This document shows, one piece after another, positions 1 through 9,102 of a DNA stretch of 64,000 nucleotides. The stretch comes from Pseudomonadota bacterium. Lineage in GTDB: Bacteria > Desulfobacterota > Desulfobulbia > Desulfobulbales > SURF-16. The stretch spans positions 43,954 to 107,953 of the forward strand of contig JAHIVT010000097.1 of NCBI GenBank assembly GCA_018816555.1. The letters run 5' to 3'. The position numbers and the translations under genes are program-made. Positions within the stretch are counted from its first letter, which is position 1. Every line of letters begins with the position of its first letter. Below the pieces are notes generated by a model, which searched no databases, was not told the DNA's origin, and saw nothing but the letters and a program-made list of their open reading frames with translations.

Positions 1-258
1 GAAATCACGTTCTTCCCCGGCCAGGGAGGCGAGAAATATCTGCTCGTGATTGCCCATCAGGGGAATCACTCGGCCCGGAGCTTCCTCCATCAGGCGGATA
101 ACTTCGGAGACCACCTTTTTTGAATCCGGCCCTCTGTCAATGTAGTCGCCAAGAAAAATAATCGTGTCACGGCTGAGATCCGGCTGGATTTTATGGAGCA
201 GTTCCAGCAGAGATGCGTGGCAGCCGTGGATATCGCCGATCACATACGTTCTTGGCAT
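1..258 (-). CDS. Metallophosphoesterase (Ser/Thr protein phosphatase-like), C-terminus cut by window edge
   Basis: The frame reads right to left from an ATG at 258-256 to the window edge, giving 86 codons. The N-terminus carries the metal-binding motifs of calcineurin-like phosphoesterases in order: GDIHG (residues 8-12), GDYIDRG about 30 residues later, and GNHE near residue 71. These are the hallmark of bacterial diadenosine-tetraphosphatase/PP1-like serine-threonine phosphatases. The substrate cannot be told from the fragment. It lies only 7 bases downstream of the stop of the minus-strand TPR lipoprotein gene, so the two are probably co-transcribed. The rest of the gene is outside the window. 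Confidence 0.88.
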   Translation of the reverse strand, partial: MPRTYVIGDIHGCHASLLELLHKIQPDLSRDTIIFLGDYIDRGPDSKKVVSEVIRLMEEAPGRVIPLMGNHEQIFLASLAGEERDF

Positions 259-265
259 AACCTGC

Positions 266-2557
266 TTATTGGCTGGCCTGCCAGGAGCGAAGAAGTTCCA
301 TTGCCTCCTCGCGTTCCGGAAATTCGATATTTTCCCCTAAGCATTCTTTTAATTCCTGCAGCGCCTCGGCGTCGGCACCTTGGCCCTTGAGGGAAAGGGC
401 CAGATGATAGCGGATGGTGGGCATATTGGGTAAAGCCGTAAGGGCTTCTCTGAACTGACTGGTGGCCAGATCATAGGAACCCCGTTTGTAATGGATAAAT
501 CCCAGGGTATCACTGATGTTGGGGTCGTTTGGTAATCGCTCTTTGGCAATCAAGATCAACTGCAGAGCCTCGCCCAGGTCGGGATTCGCTTCCTGGGTGA
601 TGAGCCAGGCAAGATTGTTTGCTGCCGGGGCGAATTTTGGGTCACGCTCAAGGACCTGACGGTAGGTTTTCTTGGCTTCTTCAGGCTTGCCGACCTGTTC
701 ATAAAGTGGTCCCAATGCCATCAGGGCCGGTAAAGAATCAGGCTTATTCTTCAGTAATGACTGGTATTGAGCAATCGCCTCATTGCTTTTCCCGCTTTTT
801 TGCATGATGCGGGCAAGCATCATATAGGGCTGGGGATTTTCAGGGGCAAGCTCCTGTGCCTTGTGAAAAACGGTGGTCGCCTCATCTAGTTCGCCCTGGC
901 TTAACAGCAGATCGCCCAAGAGCAGAAGATTGCCGGGGTTGTCAGGGTACTTCTCCTGCTGGCGGCGAACACGGTCAATGGCTTTCTTGGGCTGTTTGTT
1001 GCGCATATCAATGGCCGCCAAAGTTGCCAGGGCCGGGGTATACTCAGGTTTTTTCTTCAGTACTTCTTCAAGCAGGGGGATTGCCTCGGCATATTCCTTT
1101 CTCGCAAGTCTGGTCATGGCCAGATTTTGGAGGATTTCGATGCTTTCCGGCAGCATTTCATGCATCTGGGTAAAGGCCTTTAAGGCATTATCTGTCTTGC
1201 CTGCATAGAGTAAACTTTGCCCGAGTATGATTGCAGCCTGAATATTGCGAGGATCAAGCTTTAATGAAATAGCTGCCTCCTTCTGGGCGTTGTCAAATTC
1301 CCGTTTGCGGAGGTGAAGATGGGCCAGCAACGTATGCGCCTGGGAGTTTCTTCCGATGAATTTAACTGCCTCGGCCGCGGCTTTTTGGGATAATTCCATG
1401 TTACCCTTGTTCAGATGGGCAAGGGCAAGTTGAAAATATGCCTCTCCCCAGCGGGGGTTTTCCTTGATTAGCTGATCGAGACTGGCAATGGCTTCATCAT
1501 TTTTGCCGTCTTTAATGGCAAGCTTGGTCTTGACCAGGAGAGCCAGGGGGAGTTTGTCATTTCCCCCGAGTATTTCGGTAACAAGGCTTGCAGCCTCATC
1601 AAATTTTCTCTGGTCAAAATATAAATCAGCCAGCATCGCCTTAATGGCCAGCGGGTTTTTGCTGGTGGTGATGAGCTGCTTCAGCGTTTCCTCAGCTTTA
1701 CTGAAATTGGCTGTTTCTTTGTAAAAGCCGACCAGGTAAAGGGGAATTGTTTCATTGTCCGGTTCAAGGGCCAGGGCTTTTTTAAGGGCTTCTTCCGCCT
1801 GGGGGAATTCTTTTCTGTTCATATAAAACGATGCCAGTTCTAAAAGCGGGACAGGGGAAGAGGGAAAATCGCTTATGGTTTTGAACAGATTGTCCTTCGC
1901 CTTTTCATCCTCTTTCCGGCTCAGGTAGAAGGCAGTCAGAGTCTGGCGGGTTGACATCTTTTCAGGACTGAGTTCCAAAGCCTTCAAGAGAGCCTGTTCC
2001 GCCTGTTCATACTTCTTCTCTGCCGTATAAATTCTGGACTGCAGGATATAGAGCCGGTCGAGTTTGGGTTGGCTGGCCATGGCTTTGGTTAATGCTTCCT
2101 GGGCCTTGTCGATATTGCCTGCCACGAGTTCAATATTAGCCAGAACGGCAAGGGCTTCCGCGTGATCAGGCCGGGCCTCAAGGATTTTATTGATCTGCAC
2201 CCGGCTTTCCTCGGGTTGTTTGGCAAGAAGCAGAAATTCCGCTGTCTTCAGCATGGCATCATAATTTGTCGGGTCAAGGCTTGCCGCCCGTTGCAGTTCT
2301 TGAAAAGCGCTTTTGGGTTCGCCGGTCTTGAGATAGGCCAGGCCAAGCTGGTAACGGGCTTCGGCATATTTGGGGTCAATCTGGATGGCGTTTTTGAATT
2401 CCAGGATCGCTGCCTTGGTTTGGTCCTTTTTGATATATTCCATGCCCTTATCGTAATGGGCCTGTTTTTTGACATCAGGATTGGAGCAGCCGGAAAAAAG
2501 AAGAAAGGAAAAAGATAATAAAATTACAAAAAGCGCGGAACGGGATAAAGTGACCAT
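266..2557 (-). CDS. prsT: PrsT-like TPR-repeat lipoprotein of the PEP-CTERM/exosortase system
   Basis: 763 aa. A lipoprotein signal peptide ends in the lipobox LFSGC (Cys24), so the protein should be lipid-anchored in the periplasm. Almost all the rest is tandem 34-residue TPR units (many A..LG.AYL, LDP and W/A..N.LA patterns), roughly 20 repeats. This length and build match PrsT, the TPR lipoprotein that regularly accompanies exosortase/polysaccharide export loci. Its probable role is a periplasmic scaffold for secretion or polymerisation. It is divergent from the export operon that starts at 2791, with a 233-base shared control region. A second, more divergent TPR lipoprotein lies at 60111-62294. 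The family assignment is by overall build and context, not by a single diagnostic motif. Confidence 0.8.
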   Translation of the reverse strand: MVTLSRSALFVILLSFSFLLFSGCSNPDVKKQAHYDKGMEYIKKDQTKAAILEFKNAIQIDPKYAEARYQLGLAYLKTGEPKSAFQELQRAASLDPTNYDAMLKTAEFLLLAKQPEESRVQINKILEARPDHAEALAVLANIELVAGNIDKAQEALTKAMASQPKLDRLYILQSRIYTAEKKYEQAEQALLKALELSPEKMSTRQTLTAFYLSRKEDEKAKDNLFKTISDFPSSPVPLLELASFYMNRKEFPQAEEALKKALALEPDNETIPLYLVGFYKETANFSKAEETLKQLITTSKNPLAIKAMLADLYFDQRKFDEAASLVTEILGGNDKLPLALLVKTKLAIKDGKNDEAIASLDQLIKENPRWGEAYFQLALAHLNKGNMELSQKAAAEAVKFIGRNSQAHTLLAHLHLRKREFDNAQKEAAISLKLDPRNIQAAIILGQSLLYAGKTDNALKAFTQMHEMLPESIEILQNLAMTRLARKEYAEAIPLLEEVLKKKPEYTPALATLAAIDMRNKQPKKAIDRVRRQQEKYPDNPGNLLLLGDLLLSQGELDEATTVFHKAQELAPENPQPYMMLARIMQKSGKSNEAIAQYQSLLKNKPDSLPALMALGPLYEQVGKPEEAKKTYRQVLERDPKFAPAANNLAWLITQEANPDLGEALQLILIAKERLPNDPNISDTLGFIHYKRGSYDLATSQFREALTALPNMPTIRYHLALSLKGQGADAEALQELKECLGENIEFPEREEAMELLRSWQASQ

Positions 2558-2677
2558 AAAATTCCTCTAACGGTTTTCCAATTTTTAAAAGGAACTGTTT
2601 TGTAGGTCAGGATAGAAGAAAGCGGGGAAAAAGGCAATAGAAAGAGGCAGGAGTGTTCGGATAAAAAATATTATAAC

Positions 2678-2691
2678 ATGGTTAGAACCAT
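2678..2691. promoter_or_regulatory. Perfect palindrome in divergent prsT/export promoter region
   Basis: The shared intergenic region 2558-2790 contains the 14-base palindrome ATGGTTCTAACCAT as read on the minus strand (6-base arms, 2-base centre). It could be an operator for the divergent genes. No good sigma-54 -24/-12 match was found here on either strand. The function is a guess. Confidence 0.25.
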
Positions 2692-2790
2692 AGAATGTTG
2701 TTGCCTTTTTTTTTAACGCCGCATAACATGATTTAATTATTCGCTATTGTTTTTTTAAGCTTTGCATTGTTTTTTGGAGGAGGTTTTGCC

Positions 2791-3384
2791 GTGGAAAATG
2801 CACATAAAAATAAAATGTCATATCTTCTATTCTCTCTTACGATTCTTTTTACCACTATTTGGCCATTGGCCGTGAGGGCTGATCAATCAACCGAAGCGGA
2901 AAAAGATTATCTGATCGGTGTGGGGGACGTGCTCGAAGTTCAGGTGTGGAAGGAGCCTGACTTGTCCAGGACGGTTAAAGTCCGTCTTGACGGCAAGATC
3001 TCGTTGCCCCTTGCCGGAGATGTGCAGGCAGCAGGCACAACAACAGGCGAGCTTGATCAGTTTCTGGAGAAGAAAATTTCTGATCTGGTAACTGAACCCG
3101 CAGTATCAGTTATGCTTGTTGAAAATCGGAGCCGGCGCTATTATGTGGTTGGGCAGGTCGGCCAGCCCGGGGAGTTTCCCATTGAGTTTCCGCTGACTAT
3201 TCTTCAGGCTATTGCCCGGAGCGGAGGTTTCCAGGAATGGGCCAAGCGGGAAGAGATCAAGGTTGTACGCCGGCAAGGCGGTAAAGAAGAGTTTTTAAGC
3301 TTTGATTATGATGATTTCACAAAAGGAAAGAATTTACAACAGAATGTCTTAATTGTGCCTGGAGATACGATAATTGTGCCTTAG
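2791..3384 (+). CDS. Polysaccharide export protein (Wza/EpsE-like, exosortase-associated)
   Basis: 197 aa from a GTG at 2791. This start is preferred over an upstream TTG (2767) because an excellent Shine-Dalgarno, GGAGGAGG (2776-2783), sits 7 bases before it. A signal peptide ending ...AVRA is followed by a poly-export (PES) domain with YLIGVGDVLEVQVWKEPDLS and GKISLPLAGDVQAAG. A SLBB-like segment follows (YYVVGQVGQPGEFPI, ITILQAIARSGG). The family forms the outer-membrane or periplasmic exit channel for exopolysaccharide. The protein is short (one SLBB), as is usual for the exosortase-associated version, and lacks the long C-terminus of E. coli Wza. It is the first gene of the export operon. 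Confidence 0.9.
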   Translation: MENAHKNKMSYLLFSLTILFTTIWPLAVRADQSTEAEKDYLIGVGDVLEVQVWKEPDLSRTVKVRLDGKISLPLAGDVQAAGTTTGELDQFLEKKISDLVTEPAVSVMLVENRSRRYYVVGQVGQPGEFPIEFPLTILQAIARSGGFQEWAKREEIKVVRRQGGKEEFLSFDYDDFTKGKNLQQNVLIVPGDTIIVP

Positions 3385-3421
3385 GGCAATTAAAACCTCA
3401 TTGAAATGCGAGACTAGTACA

Positions 3422-4870
3422 GTGAATAAAGAAAACATACTTGCAATCGGCTCATTATTTTTTGTTTCGTTGCTGGCCAGCAGCAATTCGGCTGACTGTC
3501 GGGAGAATGTCCTGTCCGGAAGCCTGAGTATGCAGCAGGAATACGACTCAAATATTTTTCAACTGGAAGATGATGAAGAGGATCGCTGGACCACGACATT
3601 GCTGCCGACTTTGACCCTCGTTTCCATAGGGGAAAAGGACGAGGTATCTTTGACGGCAAGTTCGAATTTAGGCTGGGACCAACGTCTTGATGAAAGAGAT
3701 TTGACCCATAATCTGGCATTTTCCGGCAGCAGGCAGATCTCTCAGTATTGGCGCATCACCATGTCGGACAATTACTCTTACAATGATCAATCACCCGAGA
3801 GGGATATGGACCCGGGGCTCAGCATTACCCAGCGTTTTCAGCGGGCAGGTCAATATGAGCAGGCTGAAGTGGCAAGGCTTTTGTTCCCGGAATTGAGTTA
3901 TACGCCGGATGATTATCTGTATGTTCTGACGGAATTGGAAAGGCGTTATGCCCAGGCCAGTGTCAGCACACAACAGGAGGTCGACCGTTATCTTTCCAAT
4001 ACGGAAGGACGCCGGCGTTATTCAGACAATGAATTCTCAATTGGGGCGGAATATGAGTTTGCCAGAGACAGCATGTTGACCCTGGGTTACAGGTATTTTG
4101 CCAATGATGACAGATCGGCAGGTATCTCCGAGTATTATGAGCACTCCCCCAGTGTCGGTTTGTCCTACAGATTCAACCCTGAGTGGCTTGCCTCGGTCAG
4201 CCATGAGTTTACTAAGGGCCAGTATGACACGGCAAATGATTTGAATGAAAATAATACGCTTTTTGCGGTTGATTATACATTAAGTCAAACAGATCAACTC
4301 ACAGCTTCTTATGGATATGATACAACTAATTTTCAGGGGACCAGCGAGGATATCGTTGATCAAACAGGGGAACTGGGGTGGAACCACGCCCTCTCGGCAA
4401 ATACCCGGCTGACAACCTCATTGTCCCAAAATTATCTTGCCCGGGAATATAATGGGGACGAATCAGAGTCTGGCCTTGATTTGGGCATTTCAAGGAGTTT
4501 GCAAAGAGGTTCAATTTCTCTGGGCGCCGGTTATGTGTCTGGCCAGCAGAAAAGAGATGGTTCCTGGGAAGATCTTCGAGAAAATTGGACAGTTGATGGT
4601 GGTATCAGTTACACCCTGCTTCAAGATGTAACCGGAACATTTAATCTTGCCTATGAAAAAAGATATTTATGGCCTGAACTAGGCGGCAAGGAAGATTTTG
4701 ACGATTATGAGGCCGGGGCTTCGGTAACTTACTCATTTTTGCGCTGGTTTGCTCTGACCTGTCGCTATACGTATAATAAACTGGAGAGCAACAATAGTAT
4801 TGTTTCAGGTTATGATGAACATTTGATCATGGTTGAACTCTCTGCCTCCAAGGAGCTCTTGCGCTGGTGA
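3422..4870 (+). CDS. Exosortase-system outer-membrane beta-barrel protein (TIGR03016-like)
   Basis: 482 aa from GTG 3422, which gives an N-terminal signal sequence (LFFVSLLASSNSA). A longer in-frame TTG start at 3374 would overlap the preceding gene. After the signal the protein consists of alternating short strands rich in aromatic residues (YSYND, YEFARDSMLTLGYRYF, YTLSQTDQLTASYGYDT and similar) to the C-terminus, the pattern of a large outer-membrane beta-barrel. Proteins of this build sit beside the export protein in exosortase loci and were named as a PEP-CTERM-associated family. The likely role is an outer-membrane porin-like partner for polymer exit. The assignment is inferred from strand pattern and position. 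Confidence 0.78.
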   Translation: MNKENILAIGSLFFVSLLASSNSADCRENVLSGSLSMQQEYDSNIFQLEDDEEDRWTTTLLPTLTLVSIGEKDEVSLTASSNLGWDQRLDERDLTHNLAFSGSRQISQYWRITMSDNYSYNDQSPERDMDPGLSITQRFQRAGQYEQAEVARLLFPELSYTPDDYLYVLTELERRYAQASVSTQQEVDRYLSNTEGRRRYSDNEFSIGAEYEFARDSMLTLGYRYFANDDRSAGISEYYEHSPSVGLSYRFNPEWLASVSHEFTKGQYDTANDLNENNTLFAVDYTLSQTDQLTASYGYDTTNFQGTSEDIVDQTGELGWNHALSANTRLTTSLSQNYLAREYNGDESESGLDLGISRSLQRGSISLGAGYVSGQQKRDGSWEDLRENWTVDGGISYTLLQDVTGTFNLAYEKRYLWPELGGKEDFDDYEAGASVTYSFLRWFALTCRYTYNKLESNNSIVSGYDEHLIMVELSASKELLRW

Positions 4871-5059
4871 GCGAAGTGAATAAAACGGCTGATCAGGGTT
4901 TTTAAGTTCTTTTACTTTTACGTTCGTTTACTTTATGATAGATCTAGTCAATACTTGACAGTGACTTCGTGAAAATTCCCTAAAACAGATGACCATTCAA
5001 TAAAAAATCTCTGTTTGTCTAAAATCAAGCAATGGTTATTATTCAAAAAATACATTTAA

Positions 5060-6655
5060 ATGGATCAAGAACAACGGCAGCTTATTAAAAAATACCTTGA
5101 TATCTTTCTGCGGCGGAAGAAAATGATCATCACTTTCTTTCTCCTCGGCGTGATTGCGGGCTTGGGCCTGTATTTAAAAACTCCTAAAGTATATCAATGC
5201 ACCTCGCTCATTAAGTATCAGCGCCAACAGGTTAATCCGACAGCCATGTCTCCGGATGATGTACGGTCCAGAACCCAGGAGGTTGTTTCCACGGTAAGTC
5301 AGCAGATCACCAGCCGCAGCAGTCTTGAGGCGATGATCAAGGAGTTTGACCTCTATGCCGGAATGCGCGCCAGTCTTCCCATGGAGGATGTGGTTGATAT
5401 GATGCGGGAAAAAGATATTGAATTCAGCCAGGAACGAGGGGATATTTTCAAGGTTTCCTATCAGGGAGGCGACCCAAAAAAGGTATTGCGGGTGACCAAT
5501 GCCATTGCCGCCAAGTTTATTGAAGAAAATCTCCGGTACCGTGAAGAGCGGGCCTCTGAAACTTCTGTTTATGTACAGGATGAATTGAGGATGGCCAAAG
5601 AGACTCTGGATAAGAAAGAGGCTGTCATGCGGGACTATAAGTTGCAATATTATAACGAAATGCCCATGCAACTTACGAATAATATGACCCGTCTCAATGC
5701 GTTGCAGGAACAGTATCAGAATAATCAGGTGAGCGCTCAGGATCTTGAGCGGACAAAGGTGATGGTGCAGGAGCAGATTTCTTTGCGGGGGGAATTGCTG
5801 GCGCAGCAGTTGCGCGGTAATGGAGCAGCACCAATTCTGCCCGGCACTCACCCGTCTACCGGTATTCTTGCTCAGATCACTCAGCTGCGCGCTGAACTGC
5901 AGAACCTCCAGGCTCGGTATACCGACAAGCATCCGGAAGTCAGGCGGGTGCAGAAGCAACTCCAGGAACTTGAAGCAGAGCAGAAGACCGCAATGCAGCA
6001 AAAAGGAGAAGCGACTGCTGAAAATGGAGCGGTCAATGATGAGCAGAATCAACCTTACATTGATCCGCAGATTGAGCAACTGAAGCAGCAGTTAAGTAAT
6101 TTGGAGTACAATATTGAAAGATTAAAACAGGAACGGGCGGAGATCAAAAACCAGATAGAAAAATACCAGAGCTGGGTTGAGGCTGCTCCTGTCCGCGAAG
6201 CGGAGTGGGCTGCGTTGACAAGGGATTACGAGCAGTTGCATCAACGTTATCAGGAATTGGTGGGACAGAGCCTGCAGGCTGAGTCTGCCTATAGCTTGGA
6301 GAAGCATCAGAAGGGGAGTCAGTTCAAGATCGTTGACCCTGCCCATTTTCCGGAAACGCCTTTCAAACCTGATTTCAAGAAGATCATGATGATCGCCGTT
6401 GGGCTGGGGCTGGGTTTGGGCTGTGCATTGACTTTAGGGCTTGAGTTGATAGGAACCTCCTTTAAAGATCCCGCAGATGTTGAAAAGTATCTAGGCATCC
6501 CCATCGTCTGTGCCATACCGAATATTTATACCAAGCCTGAGCTGAAAAAAAGAAAAATTCGGCAGATTTTCTGGGGAGTTCTTCTTTTTATTTCTGTAAT
6601 TCTCATTGTCGTGGCAACAGGCTACTTCTGGAAGCAGGGCATGATCATACTGTAG
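5060..6655 (+). CDS. Exosortase-type polysaccharide chain-length determinant (Wzz/GumC/EpsF-like)
   Basis: 531 aa. It has the classic polysaccharide co-polymerase layout: an N-terminal cytoplasmic start (RQLIKKYLDIFLRRKKMI), TM1 (residues about 20-38), and a long periplasmic region. That region has strong coiled-coil stretches (LQEQYQNNQ..., LRAELQNLQARYTDKHPEVRRVQKQL) and the conserved RYTDKHPEV segment. A proline-rich pre-TM motif (PFKPDFKK) precedes TM2, and a further TM lies at the very C-terminus. It sets polymer length together with the autokinase encoded 10 bases downstream. The ATG at 5060 has no strong ribosome site. A 189-base gap from the preceding gene may carry a promoter, but none was convincing. 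Confidence 0.9.
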   Translation: MDQEQRQLIKKYLDIFLRRKKMIITFFLLGVIAGLGLYLKTPKVYQCTSLIKYQRQQVNPTAMSPDDVRSRTQEVVSTVSQQITSRSSLEAMIKEFDLYAGMRASLPMEDVVDMMREKDIEFSQERGDIFKVSYQGGDPKKVLRVTNAIAAKFIEENLRYREERASETSVYVQDELRMAKETLDKKEAVMRDYKLQYYNEMPMQLTNNMTRLNALQEQYQNNQVSAQDLERTKVMVQEQISLRGELLAQQLRGNGAAPILPGTHPSTGILAQITQLRAELQNLQARYTDKHPEVRRVQKQLQELEAEQKTAMQQKGEATAENGAVNDEQNQPYIDPQIEQLKQQLSNLEYNIERLKQERAEIKNQIEKYQSWVEAAPVREAEWAALTRDYEQLHQRYQELVGQSLQAESAYSLEKHQKGSQFKIVDPAHFPETPFKPDFKKIMMIAVGLGLGLGCALTLGLELIGTSFKDPADVEKYLGIPIVCAIPNIYTKPELKKRKIRQIFWGVLLFISVILIVVATGYFWKQGMIIL

Positions 6656-6665
6656 GAGAATAAGA

Positions 6666-7538
6666 GTGGGAAAGGTTGCCGAGGCCCTGTCAAAGGCGGG
6701 GGCCGATATAAAGCCTGGTGCAGATGCCGGTGTTGCCGGGAATGATCAGAAAATAAGTGCTCGACCCGGGAAAGAAAAGAATAAGACAGGGGGAAAATTT
6801 AAGTCTCCGCGGTCTTTTCCATCTTTTGAGGTCTGCAAGGGCTGGGATGAAAGACTTGTCGCAGCAATTGAAAATTACTCCGGTGTGGCTGAAAGTTTCA
6901 GACGGCTCAGGGCCAAGATTCTTCATCCCACTGAAGGCAGGCCTGCCCGGTCAATATTGGTGACAAGTGCCAGTCCGGGCGAAGGGAAAAGTTTTGTCTG
7001 CGCCAATCTGGGTGTCATTATGGCTCACGGGGTCGACCAGCATTCTCTGCTGGTTGATTGTGATCTGCGTCGGCCGAATCTAGGCCGTTTTTTCGGTATC
7101 GAGAGTGACGGAGCTGGATTAGTTGACCATCTGCGTGATGGCAGGGATCTCTCCAGCTTAATTGTCAAGACAGAACTTGACAGGCTTTCACTTATCCCGG
7201 CAGGTACTCCGCCTGAAAATCCTTCGGAGCTTCTTGCTTCCCAAGGCATGTCCAATCTGATCAAAGAAGTTGTCGACAGGTATGATGATCGGTTTATTAT
7301 CCTTGACAGTCCTCCGGCTCAGGCAGCTTCCGAGACAGCTGTGCTGGCCCAGCATGTTGATAAGATAGTGCTGGTAGTCAGGTGGAACGGGGCCGGCCGG
7401 GAGCAGGTGAAAAAGCTTGTCGAGCAGCTTGGCCAGGAGAAAGTTCTCGGCATCGTCTTTAATGCCTTTGAGATGAATATTCTCGATAAACGATTGCAGG
7501 ACGAAGGATATTATAAATATTATTCTGAAGAATATTAG
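6666..7538 (+). CDS. Exosortase-associated tyrosine autokinase (Wzc/CpsD-like)
   Basis: 290 aa from GTG 6666, with AGGAGAA just upstream. It is a cytoplasmic BY-kinase domain: Walker A ASPGEGKSF (residues 102-110), Walker A' LLVDCDLRRP (128-137) and Walker B FIILDSPP. It ends in a tyrosine-rich tail (GYYKYYSEEY), the expected autophosphorylation cluster. The N-terminal 50 residues are charged and low-complexity. The membrane activator is the separate Wzz-like protein encoded just upstream, as in Gram-positive-style CpsC/CpsD pairs and in exosortase loci. Phosphorylation cycling of the pair should control chain length. Confidence 0.92.
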   Translation: MGKVAEALSKAGADIKPGADAGVAGNDQKISARPGKEKNKTGGKFKSPRSFPSFEVCKGWDERLVAAIENYSGVAESFRRLRAKILHPTEGRPARSILVTSASPGEGKSFVCANLGVIMAHGVDQHSLLVDCDLRRPNLGRFFGIESDGAGLVDHLRDGRDLSSLIVKTELDRLSLIPAGTPPENPSELLASQGMSNLIKEVVDRYDDRFIILDSPPAQAASETAVLAQHVDKIVLVVRWNGAGREQVKKLVEQLGQEKVLGIVFNAFEMNILDKRLQDEGYYKYYSEEY

Positions 7539-7544
7539 CAGATC

Positions 7545-8933
7545 ATGCCGTTTATCCTGAAAAAATATTACCCGGCCAGAAATATATTTTTTTTTCTGGG
7601 TGAAGGCCTGATTATTTTTTTGGCGGTTAATAGTGTCTATTTCATTTTCAAAGGTCCCGAGCTTTATAGTGAAGCCGTTTTCCTCTACTGGATAAGAGCT
7701 CTACTGGTCACCCTGATTTTCCAACTCTCCCTCTATTTTTTTGATCTCTATGACCTGGGCGGACAAGTCTCCGGAGGTGAAGTGGTTGCCCGGGTAATGC
7801 AGGCCTTGGGTGTAGGTTGCGTTGTTCTGGCTTTTGTCTATTATTTTTTCCCGCTTATTATGATTTCGTCCCAGGTTTTCTGGACGGGGTATGGAGCTAT
7901 ATGTGCCAGTATTCTTTTGTGGCGTTTTATTTATAATAAGGCGCTCGACAGAAAGATGTTTGTTCAGCTTGTTGTCATTCTGGGGGCGGGGAAGCTCGCA
8001 TCCAGAATTGCGGCTGAAATTGAAGGGAAACGCGATTCAGGTTATAAGATTGTCAGTTTTATCGGGCAGCAGCCCGATCCGGCATGCCCAGTGCCCGAGT
8101 ATATTCCGCTGGTTATCGAAACGGGACAGCTTCCTTTATTGTGCCTGACGCACAAGGTGGAAAAAGTCATTGTTGCTCTGGATGACGCCCGGGGAAAGAC
8201 GCCGGTGCAAGAGTTGCTGCAGTGCAAGTTGCAGGGAGTGACAATCGAAAACGGTGTCACATTTTATGAAGGACTTACCGGGAAAATCCTGGTGGAGAAT
8301 GTGAATCCTTCCTGGCTTATCTATTCATCCGGATTTAAGATAAACCGCTGGGCAATCTTTAGTAAAAGATTTCTTGATATTGTTGTTTCCTTTGTCGGGT
8401 TGACTCTTTCGTTTCCCGCTACCTTGATCAGCGCCTTGATTATCAAGCTGGAATCCCCCGGGACGGTTTTTTATAAACAGGAAAGGGTGGGTGAGAATGG
8501 AAAGGTATTTAAGGTGGTGAAATTTCGCTCCATGCGCAGCGATGCGGAAAAGGATGGGCCCGTGTGGGCCATGGAAAATGACACAAGAGTGACCCGTTAT
8601 GGCAATTTTATGCGCAAGGTGCGTATCGATGAAATTCCGCAGATGTGGAATGTTCTGAAGGGAGAAATGAGTTTTGTCGGGCCACGGCCGGAGAGACCGG
8701 TATTTGTCGAGCAACTCACCAGGACAATTCCCTATTACGCATTGCGGCATATCGTCAAGCCGGGCATAACCGGTTGGGCTCAGGTCTGTTATCCCTATGG
8801 CGCCTCCGAGGAGGATGCCCTGCGTAAACTTGAATATGATCTCTATTATATAAAGAATTTATCGCTGCGGATGGATCTGTGGATCATTTTTCAAACCATC
8901 AAGATTGTCTTGTTTCAGAAGGGAGCTAGGTGA
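7545..8933 (+). CDS. Priming glycosyl-1-phosphate transferase (polyprenyl glycosylphosphotransferase, EpsB/TIGR03013-like)
   Basis: 462 aa. It has four N-terminal TM segments (within residues about 10-125), then a Rossmann-like CoA-binding-type domain (VVILGAGKLASRIAAEI). The C-terminal bacterial sugar transferase domain carries KRFLDIVVSFVGL, KFRSMRSDAEKDG, RYGNFMRKVRIDEIPQ and SFVGPRPERP. This family transfers a sugar-1-phosphate from a UDP-sugar to undecaprenyl phosphate, the first committed step of repeat-unit assembly. It starts 6 bases after the kinase stop, so it belongs to the same operon. Confidence 0.92.
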   Translation: MPFILKKYYPARNIFFFLGEGLIIFLAVNSVYFIFKGPELYSEAVFLYWIRALLVTLIFQLSLYFFDLYDLGGQVSGGEVVARVMQALGVGCVVLAFVYYFFPLIMISSQVFWTGYGAICASILLWRFIYNKALDRKMFVQLVVILGAGKLASRIAAEIEGKRDSGYKIVSFIGQQPDPACPVPEYIPLVIETGQLPLLCLTHKVEKVIVALDDARGKTPVQELLQCKLQGVTIENGVTFYEGLTGKILVENVNPSWLIYSSGFKINRWAIFSKRFLDIVVSFVGLTLSFPATLISALIIKLESPGTVFYKQERVGENGKVFKVVKFRSMRSDAEKDGPVWAMENDTRVTRYGNFMRKVRIDEIPQMWNVLKGEMSFVGPRPERPVFVEQLTRTIPYYALRHIVKPGITGWAQVCYPYGASEEDALRKLEYDLYYIKNLSLRMDLWIIFQTIKIVLFQKGAR

Positions 8934-8945
8934 AGTAAATACCCA

Positions 8946-9071
8946 TGTTGTTTAGGTTTTTAGGTTGTAGTCTATGAGGTGAAAAAAGTCAGCAATGCAG
9001 AACGAGCCTCAGTTGGTAATTCCCCATCACTAACAGACTAAACACCTACAGACTAACACCTGAGTAGTTAC
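8946..9071 (+). repeat. Foldback repeat related to four-helix-bundle element ends
   Basis: The 169-base gap before glmS holds left-type sequence (GTTGTTTAGGTTTTTAGG, 8946 on). From about 9031 it holds right-type sequence (AACAGACTAAACACCTACAG ... CCTGAGTAGTTAC). The two ends are partly complementary. They match the ends of the gene-bearing element at 29430-29869, but no gene lies between them. Confidence 0.6.
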
Positions 9072-9102
9072 AAACTCAACGAACTAATATAAGAGGTTTT
9101 CT

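Noticed and set aside
9072..9102. glmS ribozyme or riboswitch ahead of glmS
   Set aside because: The leader is almost entirely element-derived foldback sequence, and no conserved ribozyme core was seen.
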